Source: Paenibacillus sp. MAEPY2
GTDB taxonomy: Bacteria; Bacillota; Bacilli; Paenibacillales; Paenibacillaceae
DNA: 64,000 bases
Direction: 5' to 3'
Assembly (NCBI RefSeq): GCF_000499205.1
Contig: NZ_AWUK01000001.1
Coordinates: forward strand, 157,152 to 221,151
In this document: piece by piece, positions 53,272 through 62,287 of the stretch
How positions within the stretch are numbered: the first letter of the stretch is position 1
Layout of the letters: each line of letters starts with the position of its first letter
Position numbers and translations under genes: made by a program
Notes under the pieces: generated by a model
Told to the model about the DNA's origin: nothing
Databases searched by the model: none
Seen by the model: the letters and a program-made list of their open reading frames with translations, nothing else

Positions 53272-53691
53272 GTGAAAGGGACGATAGACCAATTGCTGTC
53301 TCATCCCTTGGGGATGGTGCTCGGATTTTTCTCCGTAGCGATTATGGAGCTGCTTGTATTTCTTGCCTGCTTTGAACTGGTGACCAAGTACAAATGCTGG
53401 AATGAAATCAAGAAGGGTAATGTGGCGGTTGCAATGGCTACAGGAGGCAAGATCTTTGGGATCTGTAATGTACTTCATTTCTGCATTCAGGCCAAATCGT
53501 CGGTGTATGAAGCTATGACGTGGTCAATTGTAGGATTTGTTCTTCTGCTCATTGCTTATTTTCTATTCGAGTTTCTGACACCGGTGTTCTCTATTGACAA
53601 GGAAATTGAAGCGGATAACCGGGCCGTTGGATTGATTTCCATGATTATTTCCGTCTCGTTGTCATTTGTTATTGGCGCGAGCATCATGTAG
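53272..53691 (+). CDS. DUF350 family membrane protein
   Basis: 139 residues with four hydrophobic helices and the internal duplication typical of DUF350 (YjfL/YshE), including CWNEIKKGNVAVAMATGGKI in the first half and DNRAVGLISMIISVS in the second. The start is a GTG preceded by AGGGG. The B. subtilis homologue YshE is also next to mutS2, so the synteny holds. Function is not known. Confidence 0.85.
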   Translation: MKGTIDQLLSHPLGMVLGFFSVAIMELLVFLACFELVTKYKCWNEIKKGNVAVAMATGGKIFGICNVLHFCIQAKSSVYEAMTWSIVGFVLLLIAYFLFEFLTPVFSIDKEIEADNRAVGLISMIISVSLSFVIGASIM

Positions 53692-53702
53692 GGGGACCGT
53701 TC

Positions 53703-53783
53703 ATGAAAATATTGATACGGATTCTGTTTGCTGCGTCGATTGTATTCTTTGCCATAGGCATCATTTATGTGTTGAACACATGA
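53703..53783 (+). CDS. Small single-helix membrane protein (26 aa)
   Basis: ATG at 53703 with AGGGGG seven bases before, encoding MKILIRILFAASIVFFAIGI then IYVLNT: a positively charged start followed by one membrane helix. It begins 12 bases after DUF350 and ends 28 bases before the next gene, so it fits an operon. Too short to identify; may be a true microprotein. Confidence 0.5.
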   Translation: MKILIRILFAASIVFFAIGIIYVLNT

Positions 53784-53811
53784 TTATTTGAAAGAGAAAG
53801 GTTGATTCAAT

Positions 53812-54378
53812 ATGGAACCAACAGTATGTCCATGGTGTCACACCGAGATTGTATGGGATGAGGAGCTAGGTCCTGAAGAAGAATGCCCCTACTGTCACAA
53901 TGAATTAAAGGGATATCGTACTCTAAACATCAGCATCGGTGATGAAGAGAACGATGAAACAGAGGAAGACATTTATGATATGGATGATGTCGTGGACGAT
54001 GAACAAACTACGGATCTTGCCAGCCTGTGGGGAGATGAAGTAGAGCTGAAATTGCCGGAGCTTCGTACATTAACGAAGTATGCGGATGAGGGAAATGATT
54101 TGATTCAATACGAAGAAGGCGTGGAGAAACAACTTGATTTGCAAGAAGAGGTACCAGAATGCCCGCACTGTCGTGAATTCATGATTCTCACGGGTACACA
54201 AAAGGCAACCAAGGATACGTTTAATCCTGTTGCCAATGCCGTTTCTGGTACGGACTCGTTGCTGGATGCGCCATTCGAAGTGCAAATGTATGTATGCTCA
54301 GGCTGCTTCCAGGTGCAATATAATTTGGCCGAAGATGATCGTCTGCGGCTGATCCAGAATTTGAGTGCGCGCAAATAA
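53812..54378 (+). CDS. Zinc-ribbon protein of unknown function
   Basis: 188 residues with three cysteine pairs: CPWCHTEI and CPYCHNEL at the N-terminus (one treble-clef or ribbon), CPHCREFM, and CSGCFQV near the C-terminus, separated by a very acidic region (DEENDETEEDIYDMDDVVDD). The arrangement suggests two zinc ribbons and no catalytic motif. The same DUF350 transcript could carry it. Found next to an MFS gene; no function inferred. Confidence 0.75.
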   Translation: MEPTVCPWCHTEIVWDEELGPEEECPYCHNELKGYRTLNISIGDEENDETEEDIYDMDDVVDDEQTTDLASLWGDEVELKLPELRTLTKYADEGNDLIQYEEGVEKQLDLQEEVPECPHCREFMILTGTQKATKDTFNPVANAVSGTDSLLDAPFEVQMYVCSGCFQVQYNLAEDDRLRLIQNLSARK

Positions 54379-54504
54379 GGGAGTATAACGTTCCGAAAAT
54401 ATAATATTCCGGGAAATTCATCATGTTTTCCTTCTGCTTGGGGCACGTTAACCCTGAGACCTGCCTGTGAAGTGCTGACTTCAGGTGGAATAAGGAGGGA
54501 GCAG

Positions 54505-55719
54505 ATGAAGATTTCTCTGGGACGACAATCCATTCTGCTACTAGGCGTGAATGGATTGTTTGTGTTAGCCGGAGCTTTGTCGGGGACGTTTCTGAATGTG
54601 TATCTGTGGAAAAGTCGTCCGGACTACGCCATGCTCGGGTGGTTCACTATAAGCCAACAAATTGCACTTGGACTTACGTTCTGGCTCGCGGGGAAGTGGG
54701 TCAAGGAGCATAACAAAATGTATGCTTTGCGATTAGGCACTGCTTTGTCGGGTGTATTTTACATGCTTGTATTATGGGCGGGACCCAAAGCAGTTGACTG
54801 GATTTGGCCTTTGGGGATTCTACTCGGATGTGCACTTGGGTTGTTCTGGATTGCGTTTAATGTTGTTTATTTTGAGGTGACTGATCGGGAAAATAGAGAC
54901 CTATTCAACGGTTGGGTGGGTTTACTGGGTTCCATGACAGGCATCATCGGTCCTTGGTTCTCAGGTCTTATTATTTCACGAATGGCTGACAATACGGGCT
55001 ATCGCCTTATTTTTACAGTGTCGTTGGTGATCTATGTAATTGCCGTCGTGTTCAGTTTTTTTCTGAAAAAAAGGGAGGTCAGCGGCACATACCGCTGGTC
55101 TGAACCATGGCGACAGTTATCTGCCAAAGATAGTCCATGGAGACCGCTTGGCATGGGATTGTTTGCGCAAGGCGTACGAGAAGGTGTATTTGCCTTTCTG
55201 ATTGCATTGCTCGTCTATATAGCTACGAAGCAGGAATATAAGCTTGGGCAGTTCTCACTAATTACCTCTGCCGTAGCTCTGGTGAGTTATTGGGCCGCAG
55301 GAAAATGGTTTAAGCCGCAATACAGGTCTAGGGGAATGTTGGCCGGAGCGATATTGTTGTTCATCGTATTGCTTCCTCTGTTATGGAAGGTTAGCTATGG
55401 TACGCTTTTAATTATGGGAATCGGGTCAGCCTTGTCGATGCCGCTGTATATTTTGCCGATGATTGCGGCAGGATTCGACCTGATGGGAACGAGTGGCGAA
55501 AATGTAGAGAAAAGGGTTGAACTTGTCGTATTAAGGGAGCTGTGTTTGATGGTCGGCCGTTTATTCGGCCTTGCTGTATTTATTCTGACGGTCATGAATG
55601 GCCCTTCATTACAAACGCTAACCTGGCTTATTGTGGCGCTTGGGGCTTTCCCGCTTATTGGCTGGATATTCATGCGTAAAATGTTAGTACAACCGGATCA
55701 GCAAAAATCTTCTGCATAG
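54505..55719 (+). CDS. Major facilitator superfamily transporter
   Basis: A 404-residue MFS protein with twelve predicted helices. It begins MKISLGRQSILLLGVNGLFV; AAGGAGGG at 54493-54500 selects the ATG at 54505 over the ATG at 54472. Substrate motifs cannot be read. The central loop is short and basic (KKREVSGTYRW). It lies in its own unit with a bidirectional terminator after it. Confidence 0.82.
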   Translation: MKISLGRQSILLLGVNGLFVLAGALSGTFLNVYLWKSRPDYAMLGWFTISQQIALGLTFWLAGKWVKEHNKMYALRLGTALSGVFYMLVLWAGPKAVDWIWPLGILLGCALGLFWIAFNVVYFEVTDRENRDLFNGWVGLLGSMTGIIGPWFSGLIISRMADNTGYRLIFTVSLVIYVIAVVFSFFLKKREVSGTYRWSEPWRQLSAKDSPWRPLGMGLFAQGVREGVFAFLIALLVYIATKQEYKLGQFSLITSAVALVSYWAAGKWFKPQYRSRGMLAGAILLFIVLLPLLWKVSYGTLLIMGIGSALSMPLYILPMIAAGFDLMGTSGENVEKRVELVVLRELCLMVGRLFGLAVFILTVMNGPSLQTLTWLIVALGAFPLIGWIFMRKMLVQPDQQKSSA

Positions 55720-55720
55720 G

Positions 55721-55770
55721 AAAAGGGTACAGTCCAGGGATTTGATCCTGAGCTGTACCCTTATTTATTA
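55721..55770. terminator. Bidirectional terminator
   Basis: AAAAGGGTACAG with CTGTACCC TT, inner CAGG/CCTG, flanked by A and T-rich ends (TTATTTATT). Serves the MFS gene and the convergent oxidoreductase. Confidence 0.85.
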
Positions 55771-55778
55771 AGATTTGC

Positions 55779-56999
55779 TTACACAGGAGTAGGCTTACTC
55801 GTTCTCGTTAATGAGAAAAGCTCCATGTCGTCATTCCGGACTCCTGTAACAGCGTCGGCCAGAATAGAAGCGGCGAACATGCTGTACACTGTTCCGTTCC
55901 CGCCATAACCCTCGAGAAAATAAGAATGCGGGTAATCGGGATGTGGGCCGATAAACGGAAGGCCGTCATTGGTATTTCCGAACACGGCACCCCAGGCATA
56001 ATCAACTTCAAGACCATCCAACGGGAAATAAGAGCGAACTTCTTCCAGGAGTGTATCTCCCCGGTGTTTTGCCCGAATCTCGCGCTGATCTTCCCTCGGT
56101 GTCTCTTCATCCAGTCCGCCAGCAATAATCCGTCCGTCTGGTGTTGTTCTCATATACAGATAAGGGCGTGCTGTCTCCCAGATCAGACTGTGCTCATGCC
56201 ATTCTTTCAGGTCTGGCAACGGCTTCGTTGCAATAGCGTAGGTGGTTTGCAGGTAGGCTCCTTGATCCCTTTTGATGGCCTGTGTCTCATAACCGGCAGC
56301 AAAAATAACCTTACTGGCCCGGATTCTCCCACTTGAAGTATAACAAAGCACACCATCATCATCGAATTCACAATGAATCATCTCTGTCTGTCCGTAGATT
56401 CGTGCTCCACGTTTGCTAGCTGATTCAAACAGGGCATGAACAAAGCGATACGGGTTCACTTCGGCATCCCCCAACGTATAAAGTGCGGCAGGTTTGCTGA
56501 AGGGAAAATGGTCGCTAATTTTGTCGGAATTCCACAGTTCAGCTTCAAAGCCATAGCGCTTCAACGTTTGATATTCTTTCTCCAACATGGCTACATCATC
56601 ATTGCTGCTGGAAAAACAGAGACTGGTCCGCGGAATAAACCAGGGATCCGTATCTAGCCTTTCCGCAATTTGTGTGAGCTGCTGCATGGCTTCACGACAT
56701 AGTTCATAGAATCGCACGCCTGTTTTTTCGCCAAAGGTATGAATGCATGAGGTTAATGATTTGTCGTTCGTGTATTGTAGAAGACCTGTATTGGCAGAGC
56801 TGCTGCCATGGGCAATCTCCCTTTTATCAATGACAACTGTGTTAACACCACGCTCCGTGAGCAATTCGGAAGTCAGTGCGCCCCCCATACCACCGCCGAT
56901 GATCAGGCAGTCACAGGAGATGTCGGTTTGGAGCGGGGGATAGGTGGAATTTGTATTAAAAGTGGAAGGCCAGAAAGGTGTGCCATAGACCAGATCCAT
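55779..56999 (-). CDS. FAD-dependent oxidoreductase (DAO family)
   Basis: A 406-residue flavoprotein of the glycine oxidase/D-amino-acid-oxidase fold. The dinucleotide motif CLIIGGGMGGALTSELLTER is near residue 33, SSANTGLLQYT follows, and the C-terminus has NDGLPFIGPHPDYP and GYGGNGTVYS, usual for the group. Substrate not known; family members oxidise secondary amines or amino acids. AAAGGAG eight bases upstream of the ATG at 56999 sets the start; the ATG nine bases further on is upstream and overlaps the ribosome binding site. Divergent from the coat-like genes. Confidence 0.87.
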   Translation of the reverse strand: MDLVYGTPFWPSTFNTNSTYPPLQTDISCDCLIIGGGMGGALTSELLTERGVNTVVIDKREIAHGSSSANTGLLQYTNDKSLTSCIHTFGEKTGVRFYELCREAMQQLTQIAERLDTDPWFIPRTSLCFSSSNDDVAMLEKEYQTLKRYGFEAELWNSDKISDHFPFSKPAALYTLGDAEVNPYRFVHALFESASKRGARIYGQTEMIHCEFDDDGVLCYTSSGRIRASKVIFAAGYETQAIKRDQGAYLQTTYAIATKPLPDLKEWHEHSLIWETARPYLYMRTTPDGRIIAGGLDEETPREDQREIRAKHRGDTLLEEVRSYFPLDGLEVDYAWGAVFGNTNDGLPFIGPHPDYPHSYFLEGYGGNGTVYSMFAASILADAVTGVRNDDMELFSLTRTSKPTPV

Positions 57000-57096
57000 G
57001 AGAAACATCTCCTTTGTGATTAACGTTTGTATACTTTTGAGTGACCGGGTTAACAATAATTGCGCATAAACTTTATGCCGAGGAGGTCAACGAAAC

Positions 57097-57330
57097 ATGC
57101 AGAATCAATCCATGCAAGCGCTGAGTCCGAAAGAGTTGAATTATATCGCGGATTCGATATCCAATGAAGAACTGCTAATCAAGCAGTGTGCAGCCACAGC
57201 TTCGATCTCACATAATCCGCAAATTCAACAAGCACTGAACCAGTATGTTCGCTCCCATGAACAGCATCTGAACATCCTTGTTAATGCTCTTCAGCAGCAT
57301 CAGTCCATTGCCCCAACACAGGCTCAGTAA
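57097..57330 (+). CDS. Small coat-type protein
   Basis: 77 residues, helical and Gln-rich (MQNQSMQALSPKELNYIADS; QQALNQYVRSHEQHLNILVN). The pattern resembles small CotF-related spore proteins that pair with a CotF-like neighbour, as here. GAGGAGG precedes the ATG. Only 34 bases separate it from the next gene. Confidence 0.68.
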   Translation: MQNQSMQALSPKELNYIADSISNEELLIKQCAATASISHNPQIQQALNQYVRSHEQHLNILVNALQQHQSIAPTQAQ

Positions 57331-57364
57331 ATCCAATTGAATCTAACGTTTAGGAGGAAATCGT

Positions 57365-57760
57365 GTGTACTCACAATCCATGTCTTCCAATGGCAATTTT
57401 ATGCAGGAGAAAGACTTGCTAAAGTCGATTCTTGCAGATTTAAGACGAACTTCGCGCGAATATACGACAGCAACAACAGAATCTTCATGCCCGATGACTC
57501 GCAGAATGTTTACAGACCTGACCAACGATACCCTAAGGCTGCAAGGTGATCTGTTTAATCTAATGCAGCAAAACAACATGTATTCTGTCTCTTCCAAAGC
57601 ACTTCGCCAAGATGTGGATAAGCAGATTCAGTCTGCTCAGCAGACCCAACAGAAGTGTCAGCAGTTCATTCAGGAAAAGAACACCCAGAACAGTGCTTAT
57701 AGCCAGGCACCCAATGTACCTCAGCATCAACCGAATTACGGTAACCCTTATTACATGTAA
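57365..57760 (+). CDS. CotF-like spore coat protein
   Basis: 131 residues of the spore coat F type: MQEKDLLKSILADLRRTSRE, then MTRRMFTDLTNDTLRLQGDL, and a Gln/Pro/Tyr-rich tail (PQHQPNYGNPYYM). The start is a GTG at 57365 with AGGAGG seven bases before it. It would be made late in the mother cell; no sigma-K or sigma-E promoter was identified. Ends with a terminator at 57806. Confidence 0.78.
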   Translation: MYSQSMSSNGNFMQEKDLLKSILADLRRTSREYTTATTESSCPMTRRMFTDLTNDTLRLQGDLFNLMQQNNMYSVSSKALRQDVDKQIQSAQQTQQKCQQFIQEKNTQNSAYSQAPNVPQHQPNYGNPYYM

Positions 57761-57805
57761 CCTTTGTAATTATGGTTTGAAGCAGGGACTGTCACAGACC
57801 ATACC

Positions 57806-57838
57806 ACCGCTTGCCCGAATTCAGGGCGGGCGGTTTTT
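57806..57838 (+). terminator. Rho-independent terminator
   Basis: ACCGC and GCCC with GGGC and GCGGT, then five T. Confidence 0.85.
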
Positions 57839-57918
57839 GTCTTTGCATGATCGTTGAATTCATGTAATATAAGTATTAATTCATTTTCAGGAACCTGGAT
57901 GACGCTGGAGGGAAAGAC

Positions 57919-58419
57919 ATGAAGGATCTGAACGATCTGCAATTAAAAGTTCTGGATTTGTTGAAGGAAGACGCGAGAAGGACTCCCGCACTGCTGTCGA
58001 CGCTGTTGGGGGAGTCGGAAGATAAGATCAAGAACGCCGTGGCACAGCTTGAACAGGACCATGTTATTGTGAAATACGCAACCGTTGTGAATTGGAGCAA
58101 GATCGATGATGAGAAAGTAACAGCCTTGATCGAAGTGCAGATTACGCCTGAGCGTGGTCGTGGCTTCGAAGGAATCGCGGAACGCATTTATCTGTATCCG
58201 CAAGTGAAATCGGTATATCTCATGTCAGGTGCATACGATCTGCTCGTAGAAGTAGAAGGTGGCAACCTGCGTGAAGTCGCTAATTTTGTTTCGGAGAAAT
58301 TGTCTCCGATTGACTCTGTACTTTCAACGAAAACGAATTTTATTCTTAAAAAATATAAGCAGGACGGGATTATTTTTGAAGACCATCAGGAAGACAACCG
58401 TCTCATGATCTCGCCGTAA
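57919..58419 (+). CDS. Lrp/AsnC-family transcriptional regulator
   Basis: 166 residues with an N-terminal winged HTH (LKVLDLLKEDARRTPALLST; KIKNAVAQLEQD) and a C-terminal RAM domain (VKSVYLMSGAYDLLVEVEGG) that binds amino acids. It directly precedes a class I aminotransferase with 13 bases between, like alaR-alaT of B. subtilis, where the regulator controls alanine synthesis. By analogy it probably regulates its neighbour in response to alanine or another amino acid. GGAGGG precedes the ATG. Confidence 0.88.
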   Translation: MKDLNDLQLKVLDLLKEDARRTPALLSTLLGESEDKIKNAVAQLEQDHVIVKYATVVNWSKIDDEKVTALIEVQITPERGRGFEGIAERIYLYPQVKSVYLMSGAYDLLVEVEGGNLREVANFVSEKLSPIDSVLSTKTNFILKKYKQDGIIFEDHQEDNRLMISP

Positions 58420-58432
58420 AGGAAGATGCGTC

Positions 58433-59641
58433 ATGATAGTGAATGAACAGACAACAGGAAACAACAAGAAAATGACTTCGTATCTGGCACCTTTGGTTCA
58501 ACAGATACCGCCATCCGGCATACGTAAATTTTTTGATCTGGTCGGCGACAACAAGGATATCATCACACTGGGTGTAGGTGAACCGGACTTTGTAACACCA
58601 TGGCATATGCGTGAAGCTTGTGTGTATTCACTCGAAAGAGGCATGACCAGTTACACTTCCAATGCCGGTATGCCGAAACTGAGAGAAGCCATTAGCGAGT
58701 ATCTGGACACTCAGTTTGATACCAAGTATGATCCTAAGGATGAGATTATCGTTACCGTTGGTGGCAGTGAGGCCATTGATCTGGCCTTGCGTGCATTAAT
58801 CGTACCTGGAGACGAAATTCTGATTCCCGAACCTTCCTATGTGGCATATTCTCCAATTGCTTCAATTGGTGGAGGTATACCGGTTGGTGTAGAGACGTAT
58901 GCGAAGGATCAGTTTAAACTGACTGCGGAGGCGCTGGAAGCAGGTATTACACCGAAGTCCAAGGTGGTTATCCTATGTTATCCGAGCAATCCAACAGGTG
59001 CTATTATGACTTATGAAGAATGGCTGCCTATTGCTGAAGTGATCAAAAAGCATGACCTGATCGTCATCGCGGATGAGATTTATGCAGAGCTGACATATAC
59101 GCAAAAACATGTTAGTTTCGCTTCAATTCCGGATATGAAAGAACGTACCATTTTGGTTAGTGGATTTTCCAAGGCTTTTGCAATGACCGGCTGGCGAATC
59201 GGGTATATGTGTGGACATCCTGAACTGATTGCAGCCATGCTCAAAATTCATCAATATACGGTGATGTGTGCACCTGCCATGGGACAGGTGGCTGCACTTG
59301 AGGCATTGACGAATGGTTTGGGTGAGAAGGACAGAATGGTCGAATCCTATAATCAGCGCAGACGCCTTATCGTACAGGGTTTTCGGGAGATTGGACTGGA
59401 CTGCCATGAACCCCAGGGAGCATTTTATGCATTTCCGAGTATTCAGAAGACAGGGCTGAGTTCAGATCTGTTTGCCGAGCGTCTGCTAACGGAAAATAAG
59501 GTGGCGGCTGTTCCAGGTAATGTATTTGGTCCACAAGGTGAAGGGTTTCTTCGTTGTTCCTATGCAACATCCGTGACCCAATTGAATGAAGCATTGGAAC
59601 GAATCGGAAACTTTGTTTACAAACTGCAAAAAGAGGGTTAA
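58433..59641 (+). CDS. Class I/II PLP aminotransferase (AlaT/PatA-like)
   Basis: A 402-residue fold-type I enzyme. The PLP lysine lies in VSGFSKAFAMTGWRIGYMCG near residue 245; the aspartate that binds the pyridine N is in LIVIADEIYAELTY; the substrate-carboxylate arginine is in FLRCSYATS. The N-terminal GVGEPDFVTPWHM is a standard feature. It likely transfers amino groups between alanine or aspartate and 2-oxoglutarate. It is paired with an Lrp-type regulator. Confidence 0.9.
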   Translation: MIVNEQTTGNNKKMTSYLAPLVQQIPPSGIRKFFDLVGDNKDIITLGVGEPDFVTPWHMREACVYSLERGMTSYTSNAGMPKLREAISEYLDTQFDTKYDPKDEIIVTVGGSEAIDLALRALIVPGDEILIPEPSYVAYSPIASIGGGIPVGVETYAKDQFKLTAEALEAGITPKSKVVILCYPSNPTGAIMTYEEWLPIAEVIKKHDLIVIADEIYAELTYTQKHVSFASIPDMKERTILVSGFSKAFAMTGWRIGYMCGHPELIAAMLKIHQYTVMCAPAMGQVAALEALTNGLGEKDRMVESYNQRRRLIVQGFREIGLDCHEPQGAFYAFPSIQKTGLSSDLFAERLLTENKVAAVPGNVFGPQGEGFLRCSYATSVTQLNEALERIGNFVYKLQKEG

Positions 59642-59786
59642 TAGGGATTAGAAGCTTAGAACAGATGTGAACGTTCTTCAAACTAGAAAAAAATAACTTT
59701 CTTTTACAAAATATTGTGATATAATTTCAATTTGAAATAAGTTTTTCTTGTATTTGGAAACTAATTTTTCCAAGGAGGGGTTGGCT

Positions 59787-60053
59787 TTGTTTTGTGTTGA
59801 ATATGATTTACCGACTAATCGTGGGCATTATTTGGCAGAAGGCGATCATGGCGACCGATGGTCGGTGAAACCGGATCACGCATCTTTGCATAACGTTTCC
59901 TTGGAAGATGAGATCCATATGCTTCGCCTCAAGATGGAACAGATATTTCTGGAAGAGAAATCATTCACATCCGATATTGTAATTGAAATTAGCAGTTTGC
60001 TAGATTTGAAGATTAATGAATACATGAAGGCTAATCCGATTAAAGGAAAATAA
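59787..60053 (+). CDS. Spo0E-like aspartyl-phosphate phosphatase
   Basis: The C-terminal half shows the Spo0E motif: ISSLLDLKINEYMK preceded by a helix LRLKMEQIFLEEKSF. The family dephosphorylates Spo0A~P and so delays sporulation. The usual SxxLDxxIxxY spacing is retained (S-L-L-D-L-K-I). An AAGGAGGGG site is right for a TTG at 59787 (88 residues); the ORF is open further upstream to 59748, so the start is uncertain. The first 40 residues (CVEYDLPTNRGHYL) are outside the motif. Confidence 0.7.
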   Translation: MFCVEYDLPTNRGHYLAEGDHGDRWSVKPDHASLHNVSLEDEIHMLRLKMEQIFLEEKSFTSDIVIEISSLLDLKINEYMKANPIKGK

Positions 60054-60093
60054 TTTTTTGTTGTATCGAAACGTTACGTATACTCGATTTGAA

Positions 60094-60121
60094 GAAGACC
60101 CGGAAAGGGTCTTTTTTTTTG
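60094..60121 (+). terminator. Rho-independent terminator
   Basis: AAGACCC-GGAAA-GGGTCTT followed by a long T run. Confidence 0.88.
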
Positions 60122-60215
60122 ATCTATGAACAGATTGCTTTGGATAGGAAGGGTTATTTTTTTGCGTGGAACAATTGTGATATATTGTACATAGGAGACT
60201 AAAGGGGGAACTGGA

Positions 60216-60767
60216 ATGAAGAGATTTTGGGGGCTTGCCGCAATCATTTCTATGATTTTTCTACTTGCTGGCTGTGGCGGTAAGGACGGTTTTACAATTT
60301 TTATCATTGACAACCAAGGAAATCCATCCGTGATCTCGGAGCAGTTGCAAGCTAATTTGCAGCAGAAGTTGGGTGAGGAGCCCAAGGTAGAGGTAATCAC
60401 CAGTGCGATGTATGATGTTCAGAAAATTATGGTAGAGTATGCGGCAGGTGGACATGATATTTTCATTTTGCCTGAGGCTGATATGAAGCAGTACGGAAGT
60501 AATGGCTCCAATATTCCGCTTGATGATACATTTAATCCAGAGAAGTATGAACGTGGTGTATTTGAAGGCGGGGTCCTGGTGGAGAAGGGCGAAGGGGACG
60601 ATGGTTCAGATATCAAGACAGAATCACATCTCTATGGCATTCCGCTGGAAGACATGCAAATGTTCAAAGATGTAGATTATGCTGCGCAAAATCTGTTTGC
60701 TACCATTCCGGTGTCAGCGTCCAATGTCGAAGAATCCAAGAAAGTGCTGAAGGCGCTGACAGAATAA
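60216..60767 (+). CDS. Lipoprotein of unknown function
   Basis: 183 residues with a lipoprotein signal peptide and lipobox LAGC (IFLLAGCGGKDG). The mature part looks like a small alpha/beta periplasmic-type fold (FTIFIIDNQGNP; VEYAAGGHDIFILPEAD) with an acidic region. GGGGGA lies seven bases before the ATG. I do not recognise the family. It is 37 bases upstream of the cobU-like gene, so the two may be co-transcribed. Confidence 0.7.
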   Translation: MKRFWGLAAIISMIFLLAGCGGKDGFTIFIIDNQGNPSVISEQLQANLQQKLGEEPKVEVITSAMYDVQKIMVEYAAGGHDIFILPEADMKQYGSNGSNIPLDDTFNPEKYERGVFEGGVLVEKGEGDDGSDIKTESHLYGIPLEDMQMFKDVDYAAQNLFATIPVSASNVEESKKVLKALTE

Positions 60768-60804
60768 ATGCAATCTAGTATGGCTACTGAAGGAGGGGAG
60801 CGGA

Positions 60805-61341
60805 TTGCTAATTACGGTCACAGGCGGCATAGGCAGTGGTAAAACCCGATTTGCGCTTCGATACGCAGCCCGGATTAGCCGGGAGGGCATTTATTTATCC
60901 ACTGGTGATCATGATCCCGTGATTCCCGAATTGCCATCCGCTCATTATCGTGCCATCCAGGCTGGAAACGGCCAGCACCTTACGGAGGTGCTTCACCAGA
61001 TTAATCGGGAATCCAATCTCTTCCTTGCAGATCAGCGAATCGTTATTGTAGATAGTCTGACAGCATGGATGGCAGCAGGGTTCAGGGCAAGTGATGATCT
61101 GGATCAGCAGCGTTCACAGACGCAGCTGTTGCTGGATGCCCTTCTGTCTTACCAGGGAAAGCTGCTCGTGATCACCAACGAAATGCACGGTTCGCTGTAT
61201 CCTTCAGAGGAAGAACGGATTTTTGCGGCAAGAATGGCGTCGGTTAATCGGGCGTTGCAGGCGCATTCGGAACAGATGTACCTGCTGGTATCTGGCTTGG
61301 CTGTTGATCTCAGAGGTCAAGGGCTGCGATATGAAGATTAG
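60805..61341 (+). CDS. Divergent CobU-like (adenosylcobinamide kinase) protein
   Basis: A 178-residue P-loop protein resembling CobU, which phosphorylates and guanylylates adenosylcobinamide. The loop reads VTGGIGSGKTRFALRYA (CobU has GGxRSGKS), then IVIVDSLTAWMA and VITNEMHGSLYPSEE as well as VNRALQAHSEQMYLLVSGL, which match the CobU C-terminal layout. The segment normally holding the guanylylation histidine is short (YLSTGDHDPVI) and differs, so activity is uncertain. TTG start after AGGAGGGG. Confidence 0.7.
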   Translation: MLITVTGGIGSGKTRFALRYAARISREGIYLSTGDHDPVIPELPSAHYRAIQAGNGQHLTEVLHQINRESNLFLADQRIVIVDSLTAWMAAGFRASDDLDQQRSQTQLLLDALLSYQGKLLVITNEMHGSLYPSEEERIFAARMASVNRALQAHSEQMYLLVSGLAVDLRGQGLRYED

Positions 61342-61376
61342 CAGTATTCATAACATCAAAACGATGGACGAACCTA

Positions 61377-61421
61377 GAAAAACCTCCGTAACCACAAGTT
61401 GTGGTGCGGAGGCTTTGTTTT
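61377..61421. terminator. Bidirectional terminator
   Basis: AAAAACCTCCG with CGGAGGCTTTGTTTT, inner CCAC/GTGG. Between the convergent cobU-like and DedA genes. Confidence 0.75.
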
Positions 61422-61449
61422 ATGCCAAAAAGTATGCGTGTAAATCTCT

Positions 61450-62061
61450 TTATTTCCGTGTTTTATTTCGTCTGATCCACCAGATTATACAGCCAACAAC
61501 AATAATCGCCAGCAATACATATACGACGAGGGAGTACACGTCCATAAAGTGCAGAATACTCTCCCATGACGCTCCAAGCGCCGCACCAACTGAGACGAGA
61601 ATGATATTCCAGGCCAGTGTTCCAATGGTCGTGAAAAGTAGGAATAAACCAAATTTCATGTTGGACATACCGGCAGGAATCGAGATCAGGCTGCGAACAA
61701 GGGGAACCATGCGACAGAATAGTACGGTCCACATTCCATATTTGTCAAACCATGCATCGACACGGTGGATATCTTCTTTTTTGATCCGCAGTATATGACC
61801 CCAACGTTCTACAATCTTCTCCAGTCGATTGACATCAATCAACAGTCCGATTCCATACAGAATGACAGCCCCAAGCACAGAACCAATGGTAGCCGCAATA
61901 ATGACGCCAGGAAGGGTCAGGCTGGTGTAGGTGGTCATGAAGCCGCCAAATGGTAAAATGATTTCGGAGGGGATGGGGGGAAATACGTTTTCAAGAGCAA
62001 TAATAAGTGCAATGCCTATGTAGCCGTATTGTTCCATGAAATCGGTTATCCAGTTTTGCAT
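61450..62061 (-). CDS. DedA-family membrane protein
   Basis: A 203-residue membrane protein of the DedA/SNARE-associated superfamily, related to lipid scramblases and undecaprenyl phosphate transporters. The reentrant motif FPPIPSEIILPFGG is near residue 30, the conserved region FCRMVPLVRSLISIPAGMSN near 110, plus C-terminal helices and a basic tail. AGAGGAGA before the ATG at 62061 sets the start. Probable role in envelope lipid movement, not tested. Confidence 0.87.
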   Translation of the reverse strand: MQNWITDFMEQYGYIGIALIIALENVFPPIPSEIILPFGGFMTTYTSLTLPGVIIAATIGSVLGAVILYGIGLLIDVNRLEKIVERWGHILRIKKEDIHRVDAWFDKYGMWTVLFCRMVPLVRSLISIPAGMSNMKFGLFLLFTTIGTLAWNIILVSVGAALGASWESILHFMDVYSLVVYVLLAIIVVGCIIWWIRRNKTRK

Positions 62062-62287
62062 AATCGTCTCCTCTACTTTTGGTTTGCAAGAATTTGGCGT
62101 ATACTCGGCAGAGTACGCCAATTCATATATACGTATGAAGGATCTCACTGGTTTCTGAAAATAATAGCATTCCCGTAATCATAGCAGGTCAAGTATACTG
62201 ATTAAGTTAAAGTTAAGAAGGGCATGCATTTATATTTAACCCCAGCGTTCTGCCATGCGAATGATATTAACAATAGGAGGGATTACA

